A stretch of 64,000 bases of DNA, from assembly GCA_004154925.1 (NCBI GenBank), contig QJNS01000242.1, forward strand, positions 1-64,000, given 5' to 3'. Source of the stretch: Monosporascus cannonballus. Taxonomy: Eukaryota; Ascomycota; Sordariomycetes; Xylariales. Both the position numbers and the translations under genes were made by a program. Shown here one piece after another: positions 35,176 through 47,305 of this stretch (positions are counted from its first letter, which is position 1; the number at the start of each line of letters is the position of its first letter). The notes beneath the pieces were generated by a model. It had not been told where the DNA came from and searched no databases. It worked only from the letters and a program-made list of their open reading frames with translations.

Positions 35176-38100
35176 ATGGCTGTCGCTAGGCCGGGCGAAG
35201 CCAAATCAAACGGCCATAACAATGGCCACACAAACGGATCCCTCAAGAGGGCTCCCGAGTCCGTCGAGGCCGCAAACGGTCTTGGTTCTGCCATTTCTAG
35301 GGGGGCAACCAAGAAGCAGACTGGTTCAGGGTTCTTCGTCAGAAGCTTCCACGTGGCAGCGAGGTAAGTTATGCATCATCTCCTCTAGTCTGGCTAGAAT
35401 CTACCCTCCTATGAAATGAGACATCATGCTTACGAAAGTGCATCTTGCTCGCTTTATAGGCTATTGACATGGTACTCTATCCTCACTATCCTATTCCGTT
35501 GTCCATCTTCTCTCGATGCCTGTACCGAGTCGTCTCCTGCCATCTGTAAGCCATATTTCCAGCTCAAGCAGACCGTTTCCCCCCATCTGGGCCCATACTA
35601 TGATGCATACGCCGCGCCCTATGTTGATATGGCCAAGCCTTATTATGAGATCTTTGACCGCGCCATCGTTACTCCGGGACGCACGTATGCCGTCAAATAT
35701 GGCGGACCGAAGCTCACCCAGGCCCAAGCCTACGGTCAGGCGCAGTGGGAGAAACAGGTGCAGCCTCAAGTCGCGAAGCTCCAGACTCTGGCCAGGCACC
35801 GGTACAACCGGACCATTTCGCCTTACGTCGCCAAGGCATCTGTCGCCCTAGGACCCTATTTCGATATCGCCAAGGCCAACGCCTTCCAGGCATATCATGA
35901 GCTGCTTCTCCCCACCTATTCCTTTGTTCAGCCATATATTCTTCATAGTTACGACGCCGTTTACGGCTTCACCAAGGACACTGTGGTCCCCTCGGTGATC
36001 TGGGCCGGGAATAAGACATACCTCTTTCTCGACTCCACCATCTGGCCTCGTCTACGCAATGTCTATACCGCCACTGTCGAACCCCAGCTCGTGCGCATTG
36101 GGGAACGACTGGGCCGATACAACCGAAGGAAAACTAGGCCGACCGCCGAAGACACTAAGGTGTAAGTTTTCCTTCCCTCCCACTTCACCACAATCCGCTA
36201 ATGCTCACATCACAGTGCCGCCCTGAAGTCGACCTTTGCCAAACCTTCGTCCTCGGCTGCCTCCTCGACCTCGGCACCCTCTGTAACCGCCGCCAAAACT
36301 AGCACGCAGGTTGATTCGACGTCCACTGCAACCAACGATGCGATGGAACCGCAGGAAACGGTAGGCGAAGTCAAGGTGGATGTGAAGAAGCAGTCCAGGA
36401 CGCCAGAGGAGGTGCGTGAACTCGCCGCCAAGACCGTCGCCGAGGATCTGGAGCTCTGGAAGGGCAAATTTGCCCAGGTCGCGGAGGAGGGCGCAAACGG
36501 GATCGAGGAACAGGTCGACGAGATCTCCACGCGCATGATCGAGCGCCAGAGCGTCATGGGCAGGTCTCTAGTGACCCAGCTCGATGAGACCGTAAAGTCG
36601 GAACTCTCGCGACTAAGGCGGATCATTCTCTCTATCCTCGAGAAGGGCAGCGACGACACCGGCAAGATCGAGGATGAAGTTGCCACAGCTGTCCGAGCTG
36701 CCGGGTTAAAGATCAAGAATAAGGCCCAGGACGTGCGCGCCTGGAGGCAGAACTACGAGCAGAAGACCGAGATTGCCGTCACCAAGGCCGCCCAGGAGCA
36801 CTTTGCCATAATAGAGGAGACCCGAGACCTCGCCCTACAGAAGATCGGCATGAAGTGGGCTTGGATGGACGGCGTCACCTATAAAGATTGGAAGAAGTTT
36901 CACGACCTGCGAGCCCAATTCAATGAGTGGACCGACGACCTCAAGCGCCTAATCACGACGCACCCGGGCCTCGTCGCCGCCCAGAAACTCGGCGCCGATA
37001 TCGAGGACCACGCCATGAGCATCGCGCAAGAGGCCGCCGAGGAGCTAGGAAGGTTGAAGAAGGTCGCATCCTGGAAGGCCGTCGCGCGGGATTATAGTGA
37101 AGACTTCGACACGGATACAATGAAGCTGGCCGCCGAGGCCGCGCAACAGAAGATCGCAGGGGCCGCTAAGAAGGTCGCCGTAAACGTCGAGGATGTCGCC
37201 GGCCCGGTTGTTGGGGGAGTTGGGTCAGCAAGCGAGGGAGTGCGAGAGGGTATCTCGCGCGTCATTTCCCCGGGAGCTAAGGATACCGCCATCGACTCCC
37301 TTTCCGAAACCGACTCTGAGGCTTCAGCAGTCCCGCCCATGGAGAGCCTCACAGCTGAGCCTGTCGAGAGCGCCAGTGACCTGTCATCTTCGTCTATAAT
37401 TAGTTCATCCGTCTCATCCTCGTCTCCGTCCAGTGCTGACATCGATACTGAGACCAGCGATCCCGAGCCCGTCGAACCCCTTCCAACATCTGAGCATCTG
37501 GACGGACCTGAGCAGATCCAGGAGACCATGGTTAAGCCTCCGGATGGGCAAAAGCCAATGGAGGACGCGGACACTAAGCCCGACAGTACCGCCGGGGTTA
37601 AACCCGCGCTCTTCGGAGCTGCCGCACAAGCCGTCCCTAGCCGTCAGCCAATCCTAGACGATGACATCATCGAATCTGCATCGAGCTCCCTCTCGAGCGC
37701 TGCCTCGGTAGTCCGGTCGGATTTTCCAGGCGGTATCACGTCCGCTGCCCAGTCCGCCTACACGGTGGCCCTTGCCAAGGCCGCGGAACAGTACTCCAGC
37801 GCCATGAGCGCCGTCGAGGTCCAGATCTCCGGTGAACCTAAACCAGCGCATGAGGAGCTGTTCAGCTCTGTCTCCGATGCGTATTTCGGCGCTATTGCCG
37901 CAGCCAATTCGCGACTCTCTGAAGCCTCAGCTGCCGCGTCGCGGTCTATCTACGGCACCCCCACCATGAAGTGGATCCCAAACAGCATGCCCGTGCCGAC
38001 TAACATCCCGTCCGTCGACTGGGAGAGGGTACATTCTATTGCCCAGCACAACTGGCAGGATTCCGTCAACTGGGCTGGCCAGCAGTACTTGTCTGCAAAG

Positions 38101-39092
38101 AACGCCATCGGTGACCAGTATGAAACTGCCAAGGTGGCTATCGGTGCTGCCGAGCCCACGCCCAGTACGCAGCTCGAGAATGTGGAACGGAGGGCCCAGA
38201 AGCTGCTCGATCAGGCCAAACATAACTATTATGCCGGGCTCGGGATGGCTCATGCGAGGTACTCGGACTTCCTTTCCGCGGCCTCGACGGCGGCGAGCTC
38301 GCTTACAGCGTCCCCCACGCCAACCGACCTCAAAGGCTCTGCCTCCTCGGCTGCTTCCGTTGCCAGTGAATCCATGTCCTCGGTCGCGTCGGTCGCTAGC
38401 GAGGCGGCTGGATCCGCTGCCTCTTACGCTTCTGATGCTGCCGAGTCGGTAGTAGATTCAGTTACGGGCGCGGCATCCGACGCTAGTGACAAGGTTGCGG
38501 AGAACTGGGAATATCTTATCGCTCAAGTCAGTTCGCAGGTGTATGGCGCGCCGACGCCCACCCCTTGGTATGTGGATTTTTTTTTCTTCAATATTGTCTT
38601 CTTTTGTAGGCTATATATTGTCTCAGTCTTCCGTTCCCGTTTGCCTTCGAGCGTAGGCCATGTGAGCATTACTAACCGAATCTCAATAGGTACCAGAACC
38701 TTTATGAGGCAGCCAGCGGCTACGCCGAGGAAGCCGGCGATGCAGTCCAGGACCACGCTTCTGCAGCCGGCGACTATGCATCATCAGCGGCGGATGCGGC
38801 AGCTGATCAATACTCTGCCGTCACTTCTGCCGCCGGTGATTACGCGGGGTCCGCAGGCGACGCTGCTTCCTCAAAGTATTCGGTTGTCAGCTCCCTCGTC
38901 TCCGAACTCATTGTCAGCAAAGAACCTACCTTCACCGAGTCTGTGTACTCGCGTCTGGCCGGAGCTCTTGCTTCCGGTTCGTCGTCAGCCTCGAGTTTTG
39001 CTAGTGCAGCTTCCGAAACAGTCGCCAGCGCCGCAAGTGAGGCAACCGATGCGGCAGAATCTGTGATTGACCGAGCCAAGGATGAACTTTGA
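35176..39092 (+). CDS. Large helical membrane protein ('hoxa13'-labelled family)
   Basis: Exons 35176-35363, 35460-36161, 36216-38567 and 38690-39092 give 1,214 residues. The final exon uses a different frame from the ORF that reads through the last intron. After a Gly/Asn/Ser-rich start there is one hydrophobic segment at about 63-75 (LLTWYSILTILF), then a Tyr/Pro-rich domain with repeated LGPYYDAYAAPY-like motifs, and a charged helical domain (about 335-610) rich in Glu/Lys. The rest is Ser/Ala-rich, with repeated YG(A/T)PTP motifs spaced through long Ala/Ser amphipathic helices. Similar fungal proteins are, as I recall, labelled 'transcription factor hoxa13', but there is no homeodomain here. 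A membrane-linked scaffold is more likely than a transcription factor. Function unknown. Confidence 0.8.
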
Positions 39093-40056
39093 ACGCACTT
39101 CACTGTCGCGTTCCACCGGTGCATTTTTCCACACCCCCATTTCAATGACACCATCTAGCATGCAAGCAAGCCTATTGCGATTTAATGGCTATGGTTGATG
39201 GTGGCAAAACCCCCCATGGAGCTCTGCCCGGAAGATCAACAGCGCCTACTCTGAAAACAGGAGAACTAATCAATGTATAGCAATCGATATGGTTTTTTAC
39301 TCACTTTCCTTCGCTCTTTTGGACGACTGATGGCCATCAGCATATACCCAGTTTCTTTTCTTCCACTTTTCTTTCTTGGCGCTCGGAACTAGAACCAGGG
39401 TGATAGTTTCCTCTCAGACAATTATCTATGCCGGAGGTGCTTTCTTTGGATGACCCGCCCTTCGAGGAGTGGTAATCGAGCAATATTTGGGAATGATTCC
39501 GTGATGTCGATGGCGTGAGGTGTGACTCGATTACCCGTGGTCCTTGCGGGTGGGCTATGGGGAATGACAAAAAGGGTTATGGTCCAGCGAAGCAGATGGA
39601 TTCTTCGTTGAGTGGAGCAGGCCAAGGTCTAAGTTGTCCAGCGGGTTCCAGCAAATGCAACGTCATACGTGATGCATTCGATGGACCCCGGGGACGTATG
39701 AATACCATGTATATGTCGGACACGAGACGACCTAGTATGCAGACACAATTAAGGAGTATACACCAACCCGCCCTATGGCCGGTAAGGGTCGTAGAACCTA
39801 TTCACGCAAAGCTAGCAACAACTAACAAGGATCCAGGGTCCCTTCTGTAGACGAGTGAAGACGCAGATGCCTAGGCGCCTCCCATATATTGAGACGCAGC
39901 GGGCTAACGTCGACAACACAACGCGAATCCACCCGAACGATACCAAGGCCGAGTGTCATCCGGTACGCCTAAACGCAAACGCTCACTGAGACATGCGAAT
40001 ACAAACCAGAATAAAGGTAATATTGAATGCCCGTCGCCCCCAGCCACAACTCCGTC
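39093..40056. other. Convergent intergenic region
   Basis: About 1 kb between two converging 3' ends. A plus-strand ORF at 39515-39850 has no domain and is probably chance. Confidence 0.6.
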
Positions 40057-41944
40057 CTACAATGTAAAGCGGAAAGCAGGGTGATGATCGCCCATGTTCT
40101 CCACCTCGTCTCCGGCCAACCTCCCGTCGCGGACCCTACCCTCGCGAAGCCGGTTCTCACGCCGCAGCAGCACCCACAACGCCGTCGCCGCGAGACCACC
40201 GATCCACGTCATGACGAGCGCGACGGCGTACCCAGTCTTGTAGGCCGGGCTCTCGTGCTCGATGAAGATGTTCGAAGCCACGACGCCTGCAAGATTGCCG
40301 ATGGTGACCTGGATGCCAGATCCGAACGCCCGCTTCCAGTGCCCCGAGAGGTTGTTGGACAGCCATGCGAGCGCCAAGGGCGTGCTGATGTAGCCTCCGA
40401 GCGCGGCGAGGAAGATGGCGGCGTACTTGGCCTCGGAGGACGGGTACGCGCTGGGCTGGGGGGAAGCGGATTGGGAGAGCAGGACGCCGTATCCGAAGGT
40501 CGAGATTACCACCCCCACCATGACGAACCCGTACCGGTGCCGCACTCGGTCCGAGGCCCAGGCCGCTGCAAGCATGCCCACGGCGCACACCGCGTACACG
40601 GGGATCGTGTGCACCTGCGCCGACTGGGCCGTCCAGCCGAACTCCTTGAGGATCGTTGGCATGAAAAACGTAGTCGAGTACCCAGTGATGCCGACGCCCA
40701 TCTACTCAGTTTCGAAATCGCCATTAGCCAGTATTCATAATCTCGGTTCCTCACGGCGAACCAAAGCAAGCGCGAAGGACGAGAGAAGCCTGGTGATGAA
40801 CAGTAGCGCACTCACATAAATCAGAGAACCCAGCCAGATCTTCCAGTCGCGCAGAATCAACTTGTAGGCGTAAGCGTTCAGGGTGTCCATACGTGCGATA
40901 TCGGCGCCGTCGTCGGTGAGCCGCTTCTTCAGGAACGCGATCTCGTGGGCATTCAGGAACTGGCACTGCTCCGGCCAGTCGACGATTAGGAACGCCGCGC
41001 ACCACGAGACAGTTGCGGTCACTGCCCCTTCGATGATGAAAATCCATCGCCAGGCGGCGAGGCCCGCGAGCCCCCCCATGTGCGCGATCGCGTATGCGAG
41101 GAGCTATTATTAGAGGAGATCAGTGGTACTATTCGTGAGTAGTGGGGTAGTCAACGGGGCTAAAAAGACTTACTCCGCCGAAAGCACCGCCGACAAGGGT
41201 GGAGCAGAAGAAGAAGCTCATGCGCGTCTGGAACTCGTGCCGCTTGTAGTACATGGAAGTCAGATAGACGATGCCCGGCATGACACCAGCCTCGAAGACA
41301 CCCAACAGGAACCGCAGCGCCACGAGAGCCTCATAGCTGTGGACGAAGCCCATGCACATGTTGATGATGCCCCAGAAGAACATGAGGCCGCCAAGGTACA
41401 GCCTTGTTGGAGATGTTGGTTAGCACTGGCAGCATGTGTGCAACGAACCGGAAAGTAAGGGATGGGCGGGTGGCTCGTGACGTGGCATGGGTCACTCACG
41501 ATGGTCTCACGTTGCGGATGATCATGTTGCTCGGGATCTCGAGCAAGATGTAGGGGATGAAGTAGACCTGACAATGGCTCGAGTCAGTAGCGTTACGAAG
41601 AGAGAGGGTTTGAAACATCTCACAAAGAGGGCAATGTTGAATCGGTTCCCGGATAGGTCGAGATCATCGGTCAGACCCTGGATCCTCGCGTTGCTAATGT
41701 TGATGCGGTCGAGGAACGACAGCATGTACACGACGAACAGGACCGGGAAGACGGTGAAGTCGATCTTGCGGACGAGGCGCTTCTCGGCCTCAGCATCGCT
41801 GTCGGTCAAGCTATTGGTGGAACAAGCAGTCGTCGACAGCGGCGAGGAGGCCGCCGTCTCCTGCTTCAGCTGCGCGGAGTTAGCGGCAGGAGGAAGGTCG
41901 TGAGACGCACGACCGGCTTCCGCGTCAAGGATTTTCTCAGACAT
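40057..41944 (-). CDS. MFS transporter, Dal5/anion:cation symporter type
   Basis: Major facilitator of the ACS family, which moves organic anions such as allantoate, nicotinate, pantothenate or biotin precursors across the plasma membrane. Exons 41624-41944, 41500-41567, 41174-41402, 40816-41103 and 40057-40701 give 516 residues. The N-terminal tail is charged; TM1 ends FLDRINISNARI, the family's first signature. The next TM region includes the LLEIPSN segment; GVFEAGVMPGIVYLTSMYYKRHE is the TM4-TM5 region and AAWRWIFIIEG precedes TM6. The second half carries DRVRHRYG between TM8 and TM9, and LALAWLSNN in TM10. Length and motifs are normal for an intact transporter. The exact substrate cannot be told. 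Confidence 0.9.
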
Positions 41945-43172
41945 GGTTGATCAGTGCAGGTAAACACGGGGTTGCGATGATGTGGCAGTGAGGAAGGGAA
42001 GTAAAAGATCTGCGTGACGTGATAGCCTGTCGGAGGTTATGCGAGGAGGGTTGCAGTGCAGTGGATTGTAGTGCTGTCAAAGCAGTTTGGGGAAATTATC
42101 GAGTGCAAATCTAAGACACGAAACACGCGTCTACGGTAATTAAAAAATGGAAGTCACGTCTTAGCGGTGTGTGTAAGAAGACGAGAATGTAAAGATGGAC
42201 AGGCAGAAAATGTAGGGCTGCTCAAGGCATCAAACTGGAGGTGGAATGGAAGCTGCTTCATTCTACATTCACCGGTAGCAAACAACACGTAGATATTGCT
42301 TCGACTCTTACCCTTAATCTTGGTCTGTGCATCGTCCGAGATTTCCTACACCTGACCAAATATCTTCTAAGTATTTCACATTCCAGACCACAAGGGTCAA
42401 CCATCATGTCCACCTCTAATCCTCCTTCCTAGCACTTTCTAGGCCTTATAACTCCTACCTCCATTAAGGACGCATGTTTGGGACCGGGTTCTCTCGAGAC
42501 GAGAAAGATTGTTCCCAATATCACATAAGAATAAGGGGTGGTAGACAGCAAAGCAGCTAAGGTGACCTCCTATACTTACCACGACGCACACATAGTGAGT
42601 CAAACTTAGCAAAATCAAAAGCTTGATGCAGTCAAGGGTAACCTACGTAATAGTGAGACATGTGACTTCAACCTTTGAGCGGCAAGCTTACATATCCCTT
42701 GCAGTCGCGGTGCATGACATGTCTCGGCGAGACTATGGCGCATCTGAGCATCTCAAATTCGGAATCCCGTGAAACAAGTTCTCCGCCGTCAGCAGAGCCG
42801 ATGTTGCTCCCTTCACCTGTATTAAAGCTTAGTACGCCAATTAAAGTAATGGTTGTGTCACGAGCTTATTTCAAGTAGAATGCTTCCCTTCCCTTGAAAA
42901 CGTCAACTGCTTGGTTCGATGGCGATCTCGGACCTTGGTATTAGTATGCTGACTATGATAGATGATTAAGTGAATACTGCGCTGCAGCAGATGAACTAGA
43001 GCCCCCATGTAATTATACGGCATCATGAGAACAGATATGAAAAAGGAATCAGGTCAGGAGGCTCTAACCCCAACAGCCCAAACAGGATCACTTGCAAAGT
43101 TCCCGCACGGCCGCGCCTGGCAAGAAATTTCATATCCGGCTGGCTTCACACCGCCTGCATGTCAACTCATTT
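41945..43172. other. Intergenic, nothing recognised
   Basis: About 1.2 kb upstream of the MFS gene. ORFs are 60-70 codons with no domains. AT content rises towards the broken gene at 43.2 kb. Confidence 0.6.
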
Positions 43173-43786
43173 TCAAGCGAACCATCCACATAAATGTGGG
43201 TGTTCCCTCACAGTAAAGTCGTGCGTGCGGTCTTCGCAGGGAGCTTTGGGCTCCCAGATCAGCAAATCGAAAGCCGAAGGCCCGGCCCAGTTGCCCATAA
43301 CACTCCCAATGGGATAATAATGTCCCTCATTTTGAGAGATCTCTTCGCAGATATACGGGTTCACAAAGCTGCCTCCCGCGCTAGAGACGAGCGGTTCGGG
43401 ATCCGGCGAACCGTTCCGTCACAACAGCTAAGGCCATTGCTACCGCCGAAGAAAACCTCGTTCCCATTGTCGGTGAATGCGCATATCGTGAACATACTTG
43501 TTCTAGGAGCACGGTAGTAGCCGTGACAAGCGAGAGTGAAGTTGTTCGCACCCACCTCGATACTTCCATTGCTATCGCGGACCCAGCCAACAGAATACCG
43601 GAACGCGTCGCCACCAGGGGGTGGTAGACCTTAGGAAATACGCCCCATTCCATGCTGTCCTGAGGGAAGTATGTGATGTTCGTCGGGGGATGACTTCAGA
43701 GGAGTAAGGCCTTCTGTGATATAATACGAAGAGGGCACATTTCCGCTGGGATAGCCACAAATAGTGTTCACGAAATAACCGATGTG
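43173..43786 (-). pseudogene. Broken secreted-protein-like gene, family unknown
   Basis: Reading the minus strand from 43786, a coding-like frame (HIGYFVNTICGYPSGNVP...) runs to an in-frame TAA at 43631-43633 and continues in the same frame (GLPPPGGDAFRYSVGWVRD...) to about 43410. There a one-base shift is needed to enter the next frame (GSPDPEPLVSSAGGSFVNP...), which ends at the TGA at 43173-43175. The composition is Gly, Pro, Ser, Asn and aromatic-rich with several Cys, like a secreted or cell-wall protein. No signal peptide or start was found at its 5' end. I do not recognise the family. One stop plus one frameshift make it a likely pseudogene. Confidence 0.55.
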
Positions 43787-46157
43787 TCACAGAAAGGGGG
43801 CCCCCTGTTGCAAGGATCTCTCGGAAGACCGTTATTTCTTTCCGGAGCTTTAGAGCCTTATATCAGTAGATCGCCCATTTTAAATAGGATTACCATTTTC
43901 TATCTTCTTTATCGTTGATATAGATATAGCCTTAAGTATTATGCAGCTGCTCCCTAATAAGTGTGATGCAGCATCAAAACCTTCAACGCTACAACTGGGC
44001 TTAACTAAGCACAGACAGGTTCCTTCGAAGGGCGACCGGGCGGGTTTCCGGCGTCGGCAAGGGTTTTTCAACGACGACCGTAGCAAGTCCCATACAGGGG
44101 ATGATGGTGGTTGAAGTGATAGAGTGTCCGGTCTAGGGATGTTACAGTCGTGGTTTCGGTAGGGCGGCAGCACGCGGCTTCTTACGTCAGAAATACCCCA
44201 AGGGAAAGACCCAAGTACAGAATGTGTAGCATCATAGATGACTCTAAGGACAGGTCTAAGGGCTGGTCGTCTGCCCGATCAGCTAATGACAGTCAAACTC
44301 CGGAGTAAATCAACAGCAACCATGGATAAAATATATATACGAAGCAAAAGCGACTGACCCCTCCGGCCCGGATGCAGCAATCTCACTATCAGGGTGTCCA
44401 CGATACGTAAATGATTAGCATCTCCTTAATCCAGCGGGCGCATACTGGTTCAAATCGTGAAGGAGTCATGATGCAAGCCATCTTGCCGGCTCGGTTTGAG
44501 TGTATTTGTTGACGGGAAAGATAAAGGCCTGGGGGTTTCCGTCCACGGCTAGTGAAGCGACATCACCATCGTATTCAGCTAGTAACATTCGGAGAAATGA
44601 TCACTTTGAGAGGAGCCCAAGCACATAGCGGGCTATCCCCATGACCCGTAGGATCTATTTAGTGGATTTTAGTGACGATTCGAGCCTGTTCCGCAAGTAG
44701 GGGCCGGCATGCTATCCCTTGGACCATGAAGACGCCAATCAATCTTGGCAGATCCCTTATTCCCAGAAGGGAGATAAAAACGGTGTATGAGTTCGCCATG
44801 TTAGAGGTATTATAGCGCTACAGACCCAGCTTCTCATTGCCACCGTTCAAGCAGTGTCGTAATCGCCCTGAGCAACCTCTGTTCCGTCACCTTCAAACGG
44901 ATGTCTTGCAGACTTGGATGGTGCGTCCTGATACGGTCAAGCCTGCACGGTTGATTAGCTTGTGTATAAGGTAGGACTAAACTGACTTGAGTAGATAGCA
45001 TGTTTGATGGCGCTATGGCTATCTCCCGTACCGGTGATTTGAAACCAGGACGATAAAAACAAAACATGCTGATTTTCAAGCACTACCGAAACACATCACT
45101 GACATGTTTTCGCTTCGTCGGCCAGCTGGAGTTCGCCGTCTAGGTTGAGGCTATTCTATCCACATTTGGTCTTCGGCAACCTATAAGTACCTAGGTATGG
45201 AAGCTGTGTTTCTAACGCCTATTATAGTGCGAGACACGTATTAACACTGACGGGATACTGCTCCTGCTTTGTGCACGTGACCACGGAGGACCTCAGGTGT
45301 GCGCAGGCCTTAGCTTCTAAAGAACCGCCAAGAGCGTGGTGTTTGAATATAATGATAATGAGAGATTCCGGCTAGGAAGCCAGAGATAATGAACTTACCG
45401 TACCCGGCAAGCCATAAGCGATGGCATGTCAAGCAATCGCGGGAAGCCGCACATGAATACGCATAGTGTGGTTGTTGTGACACAAATCGCTCGCTGTGCC
45501 TGGGTTGGACGCATGGAGGAAAAGCAATGAACTCAAAATTTCTGTTTGGTGAACCTGAGACACAATGACCTTATACTCCGCGTGATATTCCCCGCCGTAT
45601 GTTCAGACTTGAATAAAATGCCAATCCCAGGAGATCGTAGATCGGGCCGTGTTTCTCATAAGGCATTCAAGCGTTAATATCCTCATCCACCGAGGGCGTT
45701 CTAGCTCTATACTCCATGAGAAGAGGGAGACCCGGTCCCTTGTCTTCTTTTTACACCCGAGATTGTTCTTGAGACTCGCGTATGTCCAGACCAACTCCCT
45801 TGCAAGCGTTATTGCGGGTAACGGGTTGCCACCCGCAAACCGTTGAACCGACTTCGGCTAAGAGTTCGTCAGTCGCTTAGAGATTATATATCGCTTGCTG
45901 AATGTATGCCCACTAGACGAGCTCATATGGAGTCAGGTTGATAAAAGGATAGTGTAGGTTATATCCTCAGAGCTAGCTTTCCGCAAGTTCTAGTCAGCAT
46001 CAGTCATTCTAAACTTTGAAATATAAAAGGACTAGAAATCCCTGTTCTCTCCCGCATCTCACAATAGCTGACATCGCAGAGAAAGAGCCTTTTATTGTTG
46101 TCTTCCCTTCCGTCGATTTAGGCATCTATTCTTGTTACCACTTGCACCCCAGCTCCA
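43787..46157. other. Gene-poor region
   Basis: 2.4 kb without a supported gene. Short ORFs at 43880-44173, 44834-45079 and 45603-45846 lack domains. It lies between a pseudogene and the PTH11-like gene and may contain further decayed sequence that I could not recognise. Confidence 0.55.
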
Positions 46158-47305
46158 ATGGAACCAAATTCGGCACTTTTCTCTACAGGGAGCAACCCAC
46201 CCAATGCTAGCAATGCTTACATGATACACACCCCGGTTGGTGTCTTCTTCGCCATCTGTCCGGTGATTGTATGGATCAGACTATGGTCCCGAAGACGGAA
46301 AAGCGGGAAACCGGGTGTGGATGACTTCATCATCCTAGCGGCGCTGGTGGGGAAAAACCTCCGTCATTGCGGCAAGCTGCGCAACAGATCCCCATGCTAA
46401 TATTCACTAGGCATTTTCCTTGGCATCAGGGGCTCTCATGATAACGGCATGCTGCAACGGATATGGTCGACATTGGCGCGACTTGACACCCTCTGAAAAA
46501 TACGAAGCCATGAAGGTTCGTGCCGCGCTCTGAAATCTCCTATTCGCCTCGAGGGCTAATGAACGGCCCTCTAGTATTTCTATTTATGCCAGATTACCTA
46601 CAAGGCCAGTATCAATCTGACCAAAACTTCGATCTTGTTGCTTTATCTTCGGATCTTTACTCGCGTCAAATGGTTCCGATGGGGCTGCATCTTTGTCATG
46701 ACCTGCGTCGCTATGTTCTGCGTTGCCACGATTACGGCGACTATTTTCCAATGTAGCCCCATCGAGAAGGCTTTCAACCAGACGATTACGGGTCATTGCA
46801 TTAACAATGGTCACTTCTGGTACGCAAACGCTAGCTTCAACATCTCCACAGACTTGATAATCCTCATCATTCCTATGCCCCTCATTTACGGGCTGCAAAT
46901 TCCGCGCGTACAGAAAGCTGGCCTGGCCATCGTCTTCGCCTTAGGTATCTTGTAAGTCGATCTGGTTTTCATATGAATCTTGCGAAGCTTACACTGGCTA
47001 GTGTCGTAATTACGTCCTGTCTCCGCACCACGACTATCAACACCCAGGCCAGGACCACCGACAAAACATTTGATATCGCCTCGACGATGTGGACCATCAT
47101 TGAGATGAACGTGGCGATCATATGCGCCTGCCTTCCGCAGATTAGACCACTACTGGTCAAACTCTTCCCGAAGCTCACGCAAGCTTATCGTAGTTCACGT
47201 GAACGCGACAACGGAAGTACGCAGGATAACAGCATCGCAGGACCTTCAAACCAAGGTGATACAAGATGGACATGCATAGTTGGCAAGGATCGGGTCATCC
47301 TCTAG
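46158..47305 (+). CDS. PTH11-like / fungal rhodopsin-domain membrane protein
   Basis: Seven-helix protein of the fungal rhodopsin-like group that includes the PTH11 receptors; members are thought to sense surface or host cues at the plasma membrane. Exons 46158-46346, 46411-46515, 46575-46951 and 47002-47305 give 324 residues. TM1 is VGVFFAICPVIVWIRLW, then basic residues and the signature GVDDFIILAALA opening TM2. TM3 contains TKTSILLLYLRIF, TM4 FVMTCVAMFCVATITA, TM5 STDLIILIIPMPLI, TM6 GLAIVFALGIFVVIT and TM7 STMWTIIEMNVAIICACLP. No CFEM domain precedes it, and the tail is only about 45 residues, shorter than in many PTH11 proteins. All four exons join in frame, so it appears intact although it sits at the edge of the repeat zone. 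Confidence 0.85.

Noticed and set aside
36343..39066. Single 907-codon ORF as the whole gene at 35-39 kb
   Set aside because: It reads through the 38568-38689 intron into a wrong frame and lacks the first two exons; the spliced model restores the Ala/Ser repeats.
44430..44470. Possible tRNA B-box (GGTTCAAATC)
   Set aside because: No A-box or foldable cloverleaf was found upstream at the right distance.
45603..45846. Overlapping 63-65-codon ORFs on both strands
   Set aside because: Mutual shadows without coding evidence.
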